Notes: a model not told the origin generated them from the sequence alone. Positions 51,160-61,375 are shown, counted from the stretch's first letter. The stretch: 64,000 nucleotides of DNA from Tridacna crocea (GCA_943736015.1 OX031061.1:65416192-65480191), one strand, 5' to 3'. Numbers and translations are program-made.

Positions 51160-51358
51160 TATTTACCAGCCTTGGGGTTAAGCAGTTTCAGACGATAAAT
51201 CAAGTACGGCTAAAACGATACAATTTGGCTTCGCAAGGGCAAGAAATATCATGAGAAAAGAAGTTTAGTGAGCAGCATTTTCTCCTTTTCCCACAATGTT
51301 ATCGAAAGCCTGCTCAGAACTCCGAAGTTTTTAATATACAAAACTGTCTGGTAATGAG
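51160..51358 (-). repeat. TTAA-hairpin element, old - copy
   Basis: TTTACCAGCCTTGGGG, TTTCAGACGATAAATC, GCAGCATTTTCTCCTTTTCC, end GTCTGGTAATGAGC. Confidence 0.65.
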
Positions 51359-51427
51359 CGAATCAAATTCAACTTATAACAGATATCTCTTTGTCAACGT
51401 CAGCGACATTGGTTCTTTTATGACGGT

Positions 51428-51428
51428 G

Positions 51429-51465
<37 letters not shown>

Positions 51466-51699
51466 CCACGGAAAAAGAATGTTTTCGGGGGTATACTGGT
51501 ATCAGACTGCCTTCCGTGTGTCTGTCCGTCCGTCCGTGTGTCCGTCTGTGTACAAATAATTGCCTGATTTCGTCAAAGCGCCGGCGGGGGTATTTTAAAT
51601 TCACATTCAGTGACAGCTCAAGTTATTATAATTATTTATTATTTATAACTTATTATTATCATATTATAATGATAACTAGAATAAAAATTATTATTATCA

Positions 51700-51737
<38 letters not shown>

Positions 51738-51740
51738 TGA
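51428..51740. repeat. ATT microsatellites around a GTCCGTCCGTC repeat
   Basis: ATT runs at 51428-51465 and 51690-51737. Between them lie GGGGGTATACTGGTATC and GTCTGTCCGTCCGTCC at 51490-51560. Confidence 0.85.
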
Positions 51741-51947
51741 AGTAGCATTATTCAGTTGTTTACTATAAACTCGCCAGCTTTATCTAAATTGTTTAGTAGA
51801 ATGAGGGTAAAGTTGGAAAAATGAAAGCATAAACAGGTGCACTGTCCAGTGTGATATACTTCGAATCATAATGAAAAAAACTCAAGACGTCAAACACAAA
51901 CTAGCGAGCAAACTTATTTGTCTCTCATTTGTTTTAATCACGCGATC

Positions 51948-52320
51948 ATTATCTCCCGCTAGATGGCATTCTTCAGATACACATCTATCTAAATAGGGCA
52001 TTCTTGGTACAGAATCGGACTTCTTTTTCAAAACAATCGTCTTTACTCAATAAAACCATATTCTTGGTTTGATTCATTCAGCCTTGAACAGCTAGCATGT
52101 AACCTATGCACCGACCATTTATTAAAACAGCCCCTACGTGCTTGGGTAATAGCTTCGGTATAAGCCCCACTTTTTCCCAAGTATATGGGTCGGTGATTCG
52201 TCATAGCAGACAGGTCGAATCTTCGAAGAATGAGACATGCGCAGACAACATCACGTGGTGGAACATAACAGCCAACCAGTTTCCGGCAATATTTCTCCCG
52301 TATCCTGCTGAACAACTAGA
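51948..52320 (+). repeat. R5 repeat, + copy
   Basis: TCTCCCGCTAGATGGCATTC, TTGGTACAGAATCGGAC, ACTCAATAAAACCATATTC, TAATAGCTTCGGTATAAGCC, TTCGTCATAGCAGACAGG and AGAATGAGACATGCGCAG. Confidence 0.82.
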
Positions 52321-52405
52321 ATGAAATCTTCATTTGGATACTGAAAACCCAAAATATTGCTATTTTCAAAGTTTCGTTTTGGGGAATAATATCTTTTTTC
52401 TCGCA

Positions 52406-52475
52406 CAGTATAGATCCAAGATCAGACCGCACGAAGCCTGCAGTCTGATCTTGGATCTACGCTGTCCGCAAAAGG
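52406..52475. repeat. H2 palindromic element
   Basis: AGTATAGATCCAAGATCAG and CTGATCTTGGATCTACGCTG: both arms share CCAAGATC/GATCTTGG where other copies have CAAGATC with one fewer C. Confidence 0.85.
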
Positions 52476-52767
52476 TAAATGAGTCGCGTTTAACAGACAA
52501 AGGGTTAATAAAAACAAATCTTCCTCCTGAAATTACCGGACGATTTTCATTTCCTGTTGTAGAAACAGGCATCACTGATTGACTATGCTTTTCTGATTCC
52601 AGTTAGTTCTTAAATATTTCATTAAAAAAGAACAACATTGTTTGATGTATGAATTCGCCAAGCTAATGGGTGAAATCAAATGTCAGTTTTCAAAACATGC
52701 AAAAATTCAAAGCCTTCAACCGAGTCAAACCACGATTGCTTTTAATTTGGACCAGTCTGTAAGTTTA

Positions 52768-53050
52768 ATTCCCCAATAGATCAGTCGGAAGAGTGCAGGA
52801 CACGGGTTCGTGAGTTCGATCCCTGGCTCGGCCAATTTCTTTCCGTGGATTGCTATATCGTCATTGCTATAGGATTTATTCACTCCCTACAACTGATCAT
52901 TGTTTCGATGATGGTTATATGGGAAAGCAGCCAGTGGTTCGGAAAGAATATTGCGCGGAGTACAGGTTAAAAAGATTTCAGGAAAGCATGGATAGGTGCA
53001 CTGGCCGCCACGATATGAAAACTGCGTTAATCACCATGCAATCAATCAAC
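52768..53050 (+). repeat. tRNA-derived SINE, subfamily 1
   Basis: CCCCAATAGATCAGTCGG, GAGTTCGATCCCTGGC, body, and CTGCGTTAATCACCATGCAA. A TTAA-hairpin right-end scrap (TTTGGACCAGTCTGTAAG) precedes it. Confidence 0.87.
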
Positions 53051-53468
53051 TAAAAGTTTACCTAATCATATAACCTCCATTGTTGTCAGCGATATATATC
53101 CATCTTGAATTTTGTTATACACGTTTCAAAACCACAATCGTGTGACATTAGATATTTGCTATCATTTTGTACTTATTTCATAAAAGTGAGTAGGATTTGA
53201 TGAATATTACTGAGGATGCATCTACAAATCGTTTTGCAACCTCTGATCTATAATTTGTGAGATATCATGTGATAAAGAATCTGATATTTGTTGGCGTTTG
53301 AGACAAATTAAGAAAAATGTTATTTGCCAAAGGCGATCACGAACTTTGACCAATTACGTGACTACTATATTAGAAGTGTATAAGATAAGAAAATGTGTAA
53401 TGGCAGTATTACACATAAAATAAAGGTACTGTACTTGCACTATTAGAACATTTTAATTTCACTTCAGA
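53051..53468. other. Unassigned spacer upstream of candidate exon
   Basis: No repeat recognised; ends in the acceptor at 53467. Confidence 0.35.
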
Positions 53469-53537
53469 ATGGAGCCTCGACTTGGAGCCGACACACCCAC
53501 ATTGTACAGCACTTCGCAGAAGACACCCCTGATACAG
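53469..53537 (+). CDS. Unrecognised gene, candidate initiating coding exon
   Basis: The acceptor TTTCACTTCAG ends at 53467 and ATGG follows one base later. 23 codons (MEPRLGADTPTLYS, ending TPLIQ) lead to the donor CAG|GTAATT at a codon boundary. The exon at 58397 starts at a codon boundary after a good acceptor, so the two join as TPLIQ-EKQDILDD. The ATG position suggests a start codon just inside a second, otherwise 5'-untranslated-linked exon. No domain is recognisable. Evidence is splice sites, phase and non-repetitive content only. Confidence 0.45.
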
Positions 53538-54534
53538 GTAATTTAGTGTCTTTGAAAAGAGGGTTTGCTAACCAAGTTACTGGACGCTGTATGTGAACAA
53601 CTGTTCTCTTTTTCTAATTATTGCCATACAATGGGTTCCGTGACAAATACCACTTCAGCATTCTCAACACTTTGATTGTATAATGCAGTTCTCTAGTTGC
53701 ACCAGGGAGCTATCAAAGCTGCTAGATGTTTATCAAATGCTGGTGTTAGACCATGATATAAGTTTTCATCAACCACTCTAAATTGCATTGATTGTCTACA
53801 AGTAGAAAGTAACGCGGTTTCTGATTGGCTGATTCTTTCGCCTTAAAAGCAAACCAGAAATAAATTGTTTTTGAACAATGACTCTGATCTTGAAAATTAG
53901 ACTAAGAAAGTTATGTAGAATGGTTGTTGAACCTGCTTTACAGATTTGCCAGCTTTTACAGCACTCAAGATTGAATGATAACATTCCAAAAGCAATGATT
54001 CCTATCCTCAGTCTCAGTTCATAATGTGATACAATCAGTAGATATGTGTAAAATTAATAGCATTCATATAATACTCGTGTATCCTCGGTTTTGTTATTAG
54101 GCTTGGGGTTTTTGAAAGGCCTTGCCTAAGGACAATCTGTCTCAACTTTAAGCGTTCACTTATACTAAAAACCACGGAAAGTAATATAAATTTTACTTGA
54201 AGCATTCTAGATACATGGTACATGCAGCAGCAACTCCGTCTAGCCAATAACTTGAATGTCCACAGCGACCTTGATGTCCATTTCAAAATGAATGGACAAA
54301 AATGAACACGCACATTTGTGAAGTCTGATAACTCTACCCTCTATGACTTCAATAGATAAAAAAAAAAGTTACTCTAATAAAGTAATATTTAAAATGTTGA
54401 ACTAAATGAAAGGGAACACAGAAAGCATCGGATTTATACAACAGTTTTTATGCAATCACATCTTGATGTACACAAAGTTACACAAAGCAAATTAAGAATT
54501 AGAAATTTATCGGCAAATGATGTTTGTTTCTGCA
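53538..54534. other. Unassigned spacer (intron if the gene model holds)
   Basis: No listed repeat recognised in about 1 kb, which is unusual for this window. Confidence 0.35.
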
Positions 54535-54732
54535 GAACCTTTCATCGACCATCAGACAAAAAGACTTGAAACAACATTGAAGGAAAAGATGTCGGTAACC
54601 AGGATTTCTCCTCCCAACAATTGTCTGCCTATAAATGGCAGAGTCCATCTTTTAAACTGCACTCATTTTGTCGTATACAGTTTCTTTGAATTTGGACAAG
54701 ACTATTTTTTTTTATTTCGTCTGGTACAGAAT
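54535..54732 (+). repeat. TTAA-hairpin element, old + copy
   Basis: AACAACATTGAAGGAAAAG, core GTCGGTAACCAGG, TTTGTCGTATACAG, TTTGAATTTGGACAAGAC, end CTGGTACAGAATAA. Confidence 0.6.
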
Positions 54733-54849
54733 AATCAGAGAGAATAAAGGTACAAACGTGTTGGCTGCTACATTTCCATTAAAATGCATCCACTTCCGGT
54801 TTCCTTTTAATGCAACACATCAATAATTCATCAATGACAGTTTAAAAAG

Positions 54850-54960
54850 CAATACCAAGGTTTAAAGAGCCCATAATGAAATTTTTTGAAAACATTATGG
54901 GAAAAGGAAAAAATGCTGGCTACCAGCAATTCCTCATTTCTCAGAATGTTTTCAAACGTT
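54850..54960 (+). repeat. TTAA-hairpin element, middle only
   Basis: TTTTTTGAAAACATTATGGG, core GCTGGCTACCAGC and CAGAATGTTTTCAAACG. Confidence 0.65.
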
Positions 54961-55194
54961 TATTTTTTTTAGTTTGAAGTTTGATATAATTATACAAATT
55001 TGAAAAAAAAAAACTTAAATCAAAACCGTCTGTATAAAAAGAAAAAAACGTTCACCGCCCTTGGTTATGAAGAAATCAATGGCTAATGCAATACATATTG
55101 TTTGAATTGCATTTTTCACTCGTACTTTTCCGCCGATATATCGCCTTGTCGTTGTTTAACCTTTAGGCTCCTGAGCGCGGCTTGCTGGCCTTTT

Positions 55195-55262
55195 GCGGAC
55201 AGTGTAGATCAAGATCAGACTTCATAGAATGTACAGTCTGATCTTGATCTACACTGTCCGAC
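55195..55262. repeat. H2 palindromic element, nearly perfect
   Basis: CGGACAGTGTAGATCAAGAT and ATCTTGATCTACACTGTCCG; the centre (TTCATAGAATGTACAG) has drifted. Confidence 0.9.
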
Positions 55263-55343
55263 ACGGAGATAATTTCCCCAAAATATACCTTTGAAAAGGC
55301 CACATTTGGATTTTTATACCCACACCCACAACGAAATGGAAAC

Positions 55344-55361
55344 GGGGGGGGGGGGGGGGGG
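55344..55361. repeat. G homopolymer
   Basis: About 18 consecutive G. Similar shorter runs are at 21909, 46303 and 62186. Confidence 0.9.
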
Positions 55362-55402
55362 TTAGATCTTATACAGGAATCGCCATGGCTGTCTGTCTAT
55401 TA

Positions 55403-55447
55403 AAGTTGAAAACGGTGTTAAACACAATACATTCAACCAATCATTCA
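55403..55447 (+). repeat. SINE 3' end fragment
   Basis: GTTGAAAACGGTGTTAAACAC and AATACATTCAACCAATC. Confidence 0.65.
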
Positions 55448-55526
55448 GACAAACCTGGATTTGTGTCCTTCTGTTAATGACTAAAGCTCTTCAATACTGA
55501 AATCTTATTGAAACAATTACCATATT

Positions 55527-55870
55527 TGGCCTGCAACATGCGAAAAGGGGAATTCAAACATTTGCTTATCTAAGACGGCACTTTACGACAACATTATAAT
55601 TTTTGCTACGATAGACTTGTGCAAAACTGAAAATTACACAAAAACACGCAAAAAAGGGGAATTCAGACATTTGTGTAAAGTGTCGTCTCGGATCAGCCTG
55701 CGCAGGCTAATCCAAGACGGCACTTTACGACAACATTAGAATTTTCGCTACAGTAGACTTGTGCAAAACAGAAAATTACATAAAAACGGAAAGTGTCGTT
55801 TCGGATTAGCCTGTGAGACTGATCCCAGACTACACTTTATGCAAATATCCAAATGCCTCTTTCGCATGCT
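55527..55870. repeat. H3 element, enlarged by internal duplication
   Basis: Ends TTGGCCTGCAACATGCG and CGCATGCTGCAAGCC. The block from GGGGAATTCAGACATTTG through AGACGGCACTTTACGAC to AGACTTGTGCAAAAC occurs twice. The palindrome CGGATCAGCCTGCGCAGGC is shortened. Confidence 0.8.
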
Positions 55871-55872
55871 GC

Positions 55873-56116
55873 AAGCCCTTTATTCCATATCAGACGACAA
55901 AACTTTTAGAATCATCCATATTGGAAGTATTTGCAGACGACAATTTTGGTCTCACTAAAATGGAAGATTTAGTTTTTAATATGACAGAAAGCGTAGTGGG
56001 AAAAGGAGAAAATGCTGGTTACCAGGCTACCACCATTTTCTCCTTTTCCCACGACGTTTTCAAAAGCTTGTTTTACTCAGGGATGTTAGAACACATAATC
56101 GATTGATAGAGGATTA
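55873..56116 (-). repeat. TTAA-hairpin element, - copy
   Basis: CTTTATTCCATATCAGACG, GAATCATCCATATTGGAAG, core GCTGGTTACCAGG, end GATAGAGGATTAA. Confidence 0.75.
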
Positions 56117-56470
56117 AAAGATTTATGGGAAGAGCATCATAAAACGACAATAATTTTACACTGTTTGCAATATAATAACTACTGTTTTAATCAGGTAAAC
56201 TTGTGGGATAAAAAAGATTCAAATTTCTAAAATGATAGTCTGGCAATCATCAGGTAAGATTTGCAAAGTTACCTTTTTATCATCATCATCATCATCTTCA
56301 TCATCATTACGAGTTTTATAATATATGAAGGTTTAAATCCTTCCGGAGAAATGTTCCATGTTATATACGTGTGACTTTCAGAACGTAAATTATGATTACA
56401 AAAATTAGAAAGCTTAGAAAGCTAGGGGAGCTGAAAGAGTGAAAGAGATATAGTTATATAGAGAGTGCAC
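56117..56470. other. Unassigned spacer
   Basis: ATC microsatellite at 56279-56305; otherwise nothing recognised. Confidence 0.4.
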
Positions 56471-56472
56471 AG

Positions 56473-56510
<38 letters not shown>

Positions 56511-56750
56511 CTAGAGCTCAGAGAGAGAGAGAGAAAGAAGGAGAGAGAGAGCTCAGAGAGAGCTCAGAGAGAGAGCTCAGAGCTCAGAGCTCAGAGAGAG
56601 AGAGAGAGCTCAGAGGGAGCTCAGAGAGAGAGAGCACAGAGCTCAGAGAGAGAGAGAGATAGAGCTAGAGCTCAGAGAGAGAGCTAGAGCTCAGAGAGAG
56701 CTCAGAAAGAGAGAGCTCAGAGCTCAGAGAGAGAGAGAGAGAGCTCAGAG

Positions 56751-56802
<52 letters not shown>

Positions 56803-56907
56803 CTAGAGAGAGAGAGAGATAGAGCTGAGAGAGAGAGAGAGAGCTTGAGCTCAGAGAGAGAGAGAGAGAGAGACAGCTAGAGCTCAGAGAGAGAGAGAGA
56901 GCTAGAG

Positions 56908-56942
<35 letters not shown>

Positions 56943-57127
56943 CAGAGAGAGAGAAAGAGAGAGCTAGAGCTCAGAGAGGGAGAGAGAGCTCGAGAGCTCA
57001 GAGAGAGCTCAGAGAGAGCTCAGAGAAAGAGAGCTCAGAGAGCTCAGAGAGAGAGAGAGAAAGAGAGAGAGAGCTAGAGCTCAGAGAGAGCTCAGAGAGA
57101 GAGAGCTCAGAGAGAGACAGCTCAGAG

Positions 57128-57168
<41 letters not shown>

Positions 57169-57535
57169 AGAGCTCAGAGAGAGAGCTCAGAGCTCAGAGA
57201 GAGAGAGAAAGAGTCTCTAGAGAGACAGAGATAGAGCTCAGAGAGAGAGCTAGAGCTCAGAGAGAGAGAGAGAGAGTGAGAGAGAGAGAGAAAGAGAGAA
57301 ATAGAGCTCAGAGAGAGAGAGAGAGAGAGCTCAGAGAAAGAAGAAGAGGTAGAGCTCAGAGAGAGAGAGAGCTAGATCTCAGAGAGAGGGAGAGAGAGAG
57401 AGAGCTCAGAGAGAGAGAGAGCTAGAGCTCAGAGAGAGAGAGAGAGCTAGAGCTCAGAGCGAGAGAGAGAGAGAGATCAGAGAGAGAGAGAGAGAGAGAG
57501 CTCAGAGAGACAGAGAAGGAGAGAGAGAGCTAGAG

Positions 57536-57584
<49 letters not shown>

Positions 57585-57588
57585 AGAG

Positions 57589-57625
<37 letters not shown>

Positions 57626-57702
57626 CAGAGAAAGAAGAAGAGCCAGAGCTCAGAGAGAGAGAGAGCTAGATCTCAGAGAGAGGGAGAGAGAGAGAGCTAG
57701 AG

Positions 57703-57746
<44 letters not shown>

Positions 57747-57780
57747 GAGAGAGAGAGAGCTAAGAGTAAAAGAATTTAGA
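56471..57780. repeat. GA / GAGCTC satellite-like array, 1.3 kb
   Basis: Runs of GAGAGA of variable length are punctuated by the palindromic unit GAGCTC, often as GCTAGAGCTCAGAGAG or GAGCTCAGAG. Rarer variants are TCTCTAGAGAG and GAAAGAAGAAGAG. A segment around 57320-57400 reappears near 57630-57690, suggesting higher-order duplication. No coding potential. Confidence 0.95.
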
Positions 57781-58099
57781 GAGAGAGAGGACATGTCCAA
57801 ATATGTATTTGTGTCGTCCTCAGTATAGAAAACACGAGAATGTGAACAACTGTGAAAGCGTTGTCTAGAAGGCTGCCTTTCAGCTATTGCTTAATTAGAG
57901 GGCGACAGTGCAGATCAAATATCAAAGAACTCGTGTTTTGAAGTCTGTCTGTGATCAACTTTGTCTGGAGAGACAACTGAAAGCGACCTTGGTTCCTGAC
58001 AGGTTACAGATATGTTGATGTTTGTGCTAAGAGAAAGGTTCTAATAGGCCGCTAAACCTAACGATAAACATGAAGCTAAACTTATCTTTTTTCGTGATT
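57781..58099. other. Spacer with a decayed H2 copy
   Basis: AGTGCAGATCAAATATCAAAG and GTCTGTCTGTGATCAACTTT at 57905-57962 look like a worn H2. Confidence 0.4.
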
Positions 58100-58141
58100 A
58101 TATGGCTTGCAACACGCGAAAATGGGCATTCGGACACTTGC
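58100..58141. repeat. H3 left end, broken by a TTAA-hairpin
   Basis: ATATGGCTTGCAACACGCG and GGGCATTCGGACACTTGC, then TTAACCC. The remaining H3 body is not found on the far side. Confidence 0.75.
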
Positions 58142-58362
58142 TTAACCCTTTACCAAAAGACAAAATATTAGACTGGTCCAAATTAAAAGAACTGCAGACG
58201 TCAAATTAAATGTAAATTAAATCTTTGTTTTTTTTCCAGCAGGGTAGAAAACATTGTGGGAAAAGGAGAAAATGCTGGTTACCAGCATTTTCTCCTTTTC
58301 CCACAATGTTTTCAAACGACTTTTGTCTAAAGTGTTGTTAAAATTCGTGATGGTGTGGTTAA
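58142..58362 (-). repeat. TTAA-hairpin element, - copy next to an exon
   Basis: TTAACCCTTTACCAAAAGAC to GGTGTGGTTAA. Perfectly paired 33-nt arms. It ends 34 bp before the acceptor of the 58397 exon. Confidence 0.9.
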
Positions 58363-58396
58363 TAATTTATCAGACTTGTGTTTAAATCTATTCCAG

Positions 58397-59066
58397 GAAA
58401 AGCAGGACATTCTAGATGATAACTTAAAACATACTAGTATAGGCCAGAAAATGACAGATGACGCAGGAATAGTAAATCCCGTATTTACTCACGAAAACAA
58501 TGACGCCATTGGTTTTAAAGTAGATCCACATCAGAACGAGGCTGTTGCAGATAACATAAACCAACACATACAGACAATTAAAGTCAATGCTGCTGAGATG
58601 TTGAACGTTGACAGAAATGTTCCTGGCGCCATTGTGGACAAACCGGAACACACAAAAAGCCTGATTGATATAGATAACGATAAATGTTGTGTAAAAAAAT
58701 ATCCACGTTTGACAATTCCTTCAATTGACATTAACGAAGTTAGTCAAGACGAGTTTTCAGATGAACAGCCGGACGATCAGGCAAACACGAATATCTCGTT
58801 TAATATTCCGGTTCCCCAGATTGGTGTGGAAGAAGTCGAATATGAAAATGGCGACGTGCATACTCCACTCCCGACCCCGCTTCCTTTTCAGCGGGGAAGT
58901 TCTCAAAATGTTTTTGTCTTCGATCCAGAAACTGTTAGTATGTATTCAAGACGTGGAAGTTATTCCATGGACCGGGTGACCCCCAGACTCGTTCTGAACT
59001 CGCCCAGAAGAGGAAGCTACGGTCAGTCAGTTGACATGGCAAGTCTACGGGTACCAACTCTTAGAC
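58397..59066 (+). CDS. Unrecognised gene, large internal exon
   Basis: Acceptor TCTATTCCAG; donor AGAC|GTAAGT. 223 codons plus one base, open throughout, in a window where long ORFs are otherwise rare, and with non-repetitive codon use. The product is acidic and probably disordered: TDDAGIVNPVFTHENND, LTIPSIDINEVSQDEFSD, a proline-rich VHTPLPTPLPFQRGSS stretch, then FDPETVSMYSRRGSYSMDR and SPRRGSYGQSVDMASLRVP. The two RRGSY motifs are basophilic (PKA-type) phosphorylation consensus sites, and SPRRGS is also proline-directed. No membrane helix, Cys cluster or known domain is visible, so it reads as a regulatory cytosolic region of a larger protein. It enters at phase 0, compatible with the exon at 53469, and leaves at phase 1. 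No following exon was found before 64000. Confidence 0.75.
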
Positions 59067-59261
59067 GTAAGTAGGTTTATTTCTTTGGAACAATTGTGGT
59101 TTATTTTTGATGAATCCAGTGAGTGCCAAGAGTTCAGTTTGTTTTTACCCTTATCCCGCTGTATAATTAAATAAACATCTTAGGTCCCGACCCTCTAAAA
59201 AGCCAAATTGTGTTTTTTTTTCAAAAGATATTCTGTGTGGAGAAACATCTCTTTAACGGAC

Positions 59262-59288
59262 AGTGTAGATTCATAGTCAGACTGTTAT
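59262..59288. repeat. H2 half-copy cut by a minisatellite
   Basis: GGACAGTGTAGATTCATAG and TCAGACTG, then the 29-bp array starts. Confidence 0.65.
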
Positions 59289-59830
59289 GCAAATATTGAC
59301 TCAAATAGTAAAGTGATACAAATATTGACTCAAATAGTAAAGTTATGCAAATATATTGACTCAAATCGTAAAGTGATACAAATATTGACTCAAATCGTAA
59401 AGTGATACAAGTATTGACTCAAATCGCAAAGTGATGCAAGTATTGACTCAAATCGCAAAGTGATGCAAGTATTGACTCAAATCGCAAAGTGATGCAATTA
59501 TTGATTTAAATCGTAAAGTTATGCAAGTATTGACTCAAATCGTAAAGTGATAGAAGTATTGACTCAAATCGTAAAGTTATGCAAGTATTGACTCAAATCG
59601 TAAAGTTGACTCATATCGTGAATTTATGCAGGTATTGACTCAAGTGGTAAATTTATACAAGTATTGACCAAAATCGTGAACTTATGACAGTATTGATTTA
59701 AATCGTAAATTTATGAAATTATTGAGTTAAATCGTAAAGTTATGCAAGTATTGAGTTAAATCGTAAAGTTATGCAAATATTGACTCATATCGTAAAGTTA
59801 TGCAAGTATTGACTGAAATCGTTATGCAGT
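59285..59830 (+). repeat. 29-bp minisatellite, about 18 units
   Basis: Unit TATGCAAGTATTGACTCAAA followed by TCGTAAAGT. The middle units (59400-59490) are nearly identical; the flanks are more diverged. Confidence 0.93.
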
Positions 59831-60038
59831 TTAGTGAAAATTGTTTTCAGAGGTGATGCTTGCCTACCTATACTGCTTATGCAAATTTCATGCGTATGCA
59901 GTTTAATGGAAGACAGCCCTGTAATTTTGCCAGCGCTTGCTTCTGTACTTTTGAGTTGCTAATTAGGCCATTGTTGTTGGTAATTCCTTCCTTCTTCGTA
60001 ACTCGATGTTGTTCAGGCAAGACACGACCTCAGGCTGC
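59831..60038. other. Unassigned spacer
   Basis: A TTTTCAG acceptor-like site at 59851 leads to a reading frame that soon stops. Confidence 0.3.
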
Positions 60039-60250
60039 TATACTTGACCCTCTGTTCGCTAGCACGTCCCTCTGTTGACCCTCTGTTCGCTAGCACGTCC
60101 CTCTGTTGACCCTCTGTTCGCTAGCACGTCCCTCTGTTGACCCTCTGTTCGCTAGCTCGTCCCTCTGTTGACCCTCTGTTTGCTAGCACGTCCCTCTGTT
60201 GACCCTCTGTTCGCTAGCACGTCCCTCTGTTGACCCTCTGTTCGCACGTC
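60039..60250 (+). repeat. 31-bp minisatellite, about 6.5 units
   Basis: Unit TGACCCTCTGTTCGCTAGCA followed by CGTCCCTCTGT, almost invariant, so recently expanded. The unit itself contains two copies of CCCTCTGTT. Confidence 0.95.
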
Positions 60251-60369
60251 CAGTGAAAATCTTTCTCCTGTTAAATAACTTAAATGAAACTTTTAAGCCG
60301 ATAATATAAACCCGGAAAATGCTACTTCAAAGATTTTTTTCTGTTTTTGGACAGAAATGTCCCCTTATT

Positions 60370-60418
60370 GGACAGTGATAGTCTGTGCAGTCTGATCCTG
60401 GATCTGCACTTCCGGACA
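60370..60418. repeat. H2 element, one arm shortened
   Basis: GGACAGTGATAGTCTG and CAGTCTGATCCTGGATCTGC. Confidence 0.65.
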
Positions 60419-60626
60419 AGATCGGTAACTCGCGCTTAGCAGACTAAATATTAAGACTACTGTCGTGAATACCATGGTCTTACGAAAAATCTGATGCACA
60501 GTGCGAGATAGTTCCATATTTCACGTCACACCACAAGCAGTTCTTCGTAGAACATTAAACGCAAATCCGTCCTCACCTGTAAGTTTATGAGCTTTTGTTA
60601 CAACACTTACCGCTCGCTTCTGTTGA

Positions 60627-61045
60627 AGCCATTACCAGACGACGAATTTTAGAGTTGTCCAAATCAGAAGCATTTGCAAACTACAAAATGAATTTGCCTT
60701 TTTTGATAGAATTTGATTGTGAAAGGGCCGAGCCCCGGTAGCTCAGTCGGTAGCGTGCGAGCATTGAGAGGAAGTCGTTTATTCGATCCAAGGCACGACT
60801 GATTTCTTTCCAAGGATTGATGATAGTCATTGTGACAGGATTCATTCATCTCTCAGTGCTAACGATTGTTTCGACGATTGTTATATAGGAAAGTAACCAG
60901 TGGTTTGGACAGAAAATTGTGCGGACTACTAAAACATCGTGTGAAAGGGAGAAAATGCTGGTTACAAGCATTTTCTTTATTTCCCACAATATTTTCAAAA
61001 GAGTTCTCTCTCAGGGTCGTTAAATTGTTGATTGTGTGGTTAAAA
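60627..61045 (-). repeat. TTAA-hairpin element, - copy split by a SINE
   Basis: The left part, AAGCCATTACCAGACGACG with GAGTTGTCCAAATCAGAAGC, runs to about 60712. The hairpin and right part resume at 60927 (ACATCGTGTGAAAGGG, core GCTGGTTACAAGC) and end GTGTGGTTAAAAG. Confidence 0.75.
60725..60926 (+). repeat. tRNA-derived SINE, 3'-truncated, inside a TTAA-hairpin
   Basis: GCCGAGCCCCGGTAGCTCAG, B-box-like TTTATTCGATCC, body to AAAATTGTGCGGACTACT. It lacks the AATC tail. Confidence 0.82.
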
Positions 61046-61127
61046 GGTTTTAAATGACACAAATTTTGCGATGATATCAGAATGCTAGAGGTTTTGGAGT
61101 CGATCTAAAGACCCAACTGTAGCGATT

Positions 61128-61375
61128 ATTTCAATATCTCCTGCTAGATGGCATTCTTTAAATACACATCTATCTGATTTGAGCGTTCTGGATACAGAAT
61201 TGGACGACTTTTCAAAAAGACATCCGTAACTTCAAATTTCTAAATAAAAGTTTACTCAAACATGTGCAGGAAAACAACAATATTTGTGACGGCATTTTAG
61301 CCGCGCAGTAAAATTTATCCTATACTTGAAGAATATGACATGCGCAAACATGCGGTCATTTGCTCCGGAATCCTG
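61128..61375 (+). repeat. R5 repeat, + copy with internal deletion
   Basis: TATCTCCTGCTAGATGGCATTC, TACACATCTATCTGATTTG, and AAGAATATGACATGCGCAAA with the middle shortened. Confidence 0.72.

Noticed and set aside
56465-56662. Arg/Glu-rich ORF
   Set aside because: Translation of the GA/GAGCTC array.
414-58350. A recurring peptide family such as [22 protein letters not shown] and EKEKMLVTSIFSFSHNVF in many ORFs on both strands
   Set aside because: These are the six-frame translations of the TTAA-hairpin arms; the peptides on opposite strands are the same palindrome.
300-58362. CRISPR array or bacterial terminator reading of the repeated hairpins
   Set aside because: Copies are irregularly spaced, in both orientations, about 230 bp long and bounded by TTAA, in clearly eukaryotic DNA.
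44167-60926. tRNA genes at the GGTAGCTCAGTCGG / GGGTTCGATCC matches
   Set aside because: They are followed by the common SINE body and AATC tail and lack a paired acceptor stem. They are SINE promoters.
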